A stretch of DNA of 7,562 nucleotides, from positions 1 through 7,562 of the forward strand of contig JAPLGY010000006.1 in NCBI GenBank assembly GCA_026389955.1. The letters are read 5' to 3'. This document shows positions 7,256 to 7,562 of the stretch, in pieces. A program made the translations under genes and the position numbers. A model generated the notes under the pieces. The model worked only from the letters and a program-made list of their open reading frames with translations. It did not search any database and was not told the DNA's origin. The stretch's first letter is position 1; each line of letters begins with the position of its first letter. This DNA comes from Caldilinea sp. GTDB taxonomy: Bacteria > Chloroflexota > Anaerolineae > Caldilineales > Caldilineaceae.

Positions 7256-7261
7256 TATACT
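7256..7261 (+). promoter_or_regulatory. Candidate -10 box for the transposase gene
   Basis: TATACT matches the -10 consensus at five of six positions and lies 28 bases before the orfA ATG at 7290. No good -35 hexamer is found 16-18 bases upstream (the sequence there is GACTAT), so this would be a weak promoter, as is common for insertion sequences. Confidence 0.25.
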
Positions 7262-7272
7262 CAGAGAAGCAC

Positions 7273-7280
7273 AGGGGAGG
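7273..7280 (+). promoter_or_regulatory. Strong ribosome binding site for orfA
   Basis: AGGGGAGG lies nine bases before ATG 7290. Another ATG at 7283 is in a different frame and only two bases from this site, so it is not the start. This site and spacing fix the transposase start at 7290. Confidence 0.6.
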
Positions 7281-7289
7281 TCATGGGAA

Positions 7290-7562
7290 ATGGGCAAGCA
7301 ACGACGACAGTACACAGAAGACTTCAAGTTTCAGGTCGCCTTGGAAGCGACACACGGGACCAAGACCGTGAGCCAGATCGCCAGCGAGTACAGCGTGCAC
7401 CCCACCCAAGGGGGGGACTGGAAGCACCAACTGCTGGACGACGGGCCGAAGGTATTCGCCGAACGGCCAAATCGGCAAGCACGGGATGCAGTGAAGACGG
7501 AAACCAAATTGTACGAGCAGATTGGTCGGCTGAAAATGGAGCCGGAGTGGCTGAAAAAAGCT
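7290..7562 (+). CDS. IS3-family transposase OrfA, N-terminal 91 residues (runs off the window)
   Basis: The frame is open from ATG 7290 to the last base. It starts MGKQRRQYTEDFKFQVALEA, the standard opening of IS3-family OrfA (HTH_Tnp_1 type), the subunit that supplies DNA binding and, after a frameshift, fuses to the OrfB DDE catalytic domain. The helix-turn-helix covers about residues 25-48 (TVSQIASEYSVHPTQ, 26-40). The C-terminal part (71-90) has leucine-zipper spacing at L74, L81 and L88. Two residues look wrong for the family: G41-G42, encoded within a run of seven G at 7410-7416, where a hydrophobic residue is expected after HPTQ; and P85 in KMEPEWLKK, where leucine is usual and a proline would break the helix. 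The fragment ends in A6G (7554-7560), a typical IS3 frameshift sequence, but here in the phase AAA AAA GCT. The family call is firm; whether the copy is functional is open. Confidence 0.85.
   Translation, partial: MGKQRRQYTEDFKFQVALEATHGTKTVSQIASEYSVHPTQGGDWKHQLLDDGPKVFAERPNRQARDAVKTETKLYEQIGRLKMEPEWLKKA

Larger units (their letters stand above)
7089..7562 (+). mobile_element. IS3-family insertion sequence, left end and orfA only
   Basis: The transposase OrfA fragment at 7290 identifies an IS3-family element that continues beyond the window. The left boundary is uncertain. One candidate lies at about 7089-7120, where CCCCGAAAACTAGTACACG (7102-7120) resembles the inner part of IS3-type terminal repeats and TG dinucleotides occur at 7089 and 7099. 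The other is TGCGCTTAAGTGAGAAGG from 7238, which would leave a leader of about 52 bases before orfA, the usual size for the family. The earlier boundary would give an unusually long leader of about 190-200 bases containing the 7111-7233 palindrome. The right end and target duplication are outside the window. Confidence 0.6.

Noticed and set aside
7281..7478. Minus-strand 65-codon open frame over the transposase
   Set aside because: It is antisense to OrfA, whose identity and ribosome binding site are clear.

Overview
The window most likely comes from a Chloroflexota bacterium (an Anaerolineae or Caldilinea-type lineage). This is an inference from protein style: two large polytopic membrane proteins of the GT-C/PMT type carry C-terminal beta-sandwich modules with a 'PTSxW..G' signature, an arrangement I associate with that phylum. 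No rRNA, tRNA, CRISPR array or marker gene is present to confirm it.

Layout. Bases 1-117 are an upstream region with a possible leaderless promoter. Bases 118-972 (+) encode an AraC-family transcription regulator. Bases 973-1126 hold two small hairpins and a 21-bp-spaced CATACTG direct repeat. Bases 1127-3499 (+) encode a 790-aa membrane glycosyltransferase-like protein; the reading frame extends to a TTG at 1034, but the ATG at 1127 is the better start. Bases 3500-3889 contain a GC-rich hairpin and the decayed minus-strand remnant of a third membrane protein, truncated and frameshifted. Bases 3890-7051 (-) encode a 1053-aa membrane protein of the '6-pyruvoyl-tetrahydropterin synthase-related' (PTPS-related) type with a YfhO-like extracytoplasmic segment and beta-sandwich repeats. 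Bases 7052-7289 hold a candidate promoter for that gene, an IS3-like terminus and a long imperfect palindrome. Bases 7290-7562 (+) are the start of an IS3-family transposase OrfA that runs off the window.

How the parts fit. The two intact membrane proteins are convergent, belong to different GT-C-like families, and share the same kind of C-terminal module. Both probably act at the cytoplasmic membrane in assembly of a cell-surface glycan or glycolipid; substrates cannot be read from sequence. The AraC regulator is codirectional with the first one and could control it, but the evidence is thin.

The most notable feature is mosaicism. The 3890-7051 gene is visibly more AT-rich than the DNA to its left. 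It sits between a truncated gene remnant on one side and an insertion sequence on the other, which suggests it arrived by transfer or rearrangement. I found no convincing new defence, biosynthetic or RNA system. The least explained structure is the palindrome at 7111-7233.
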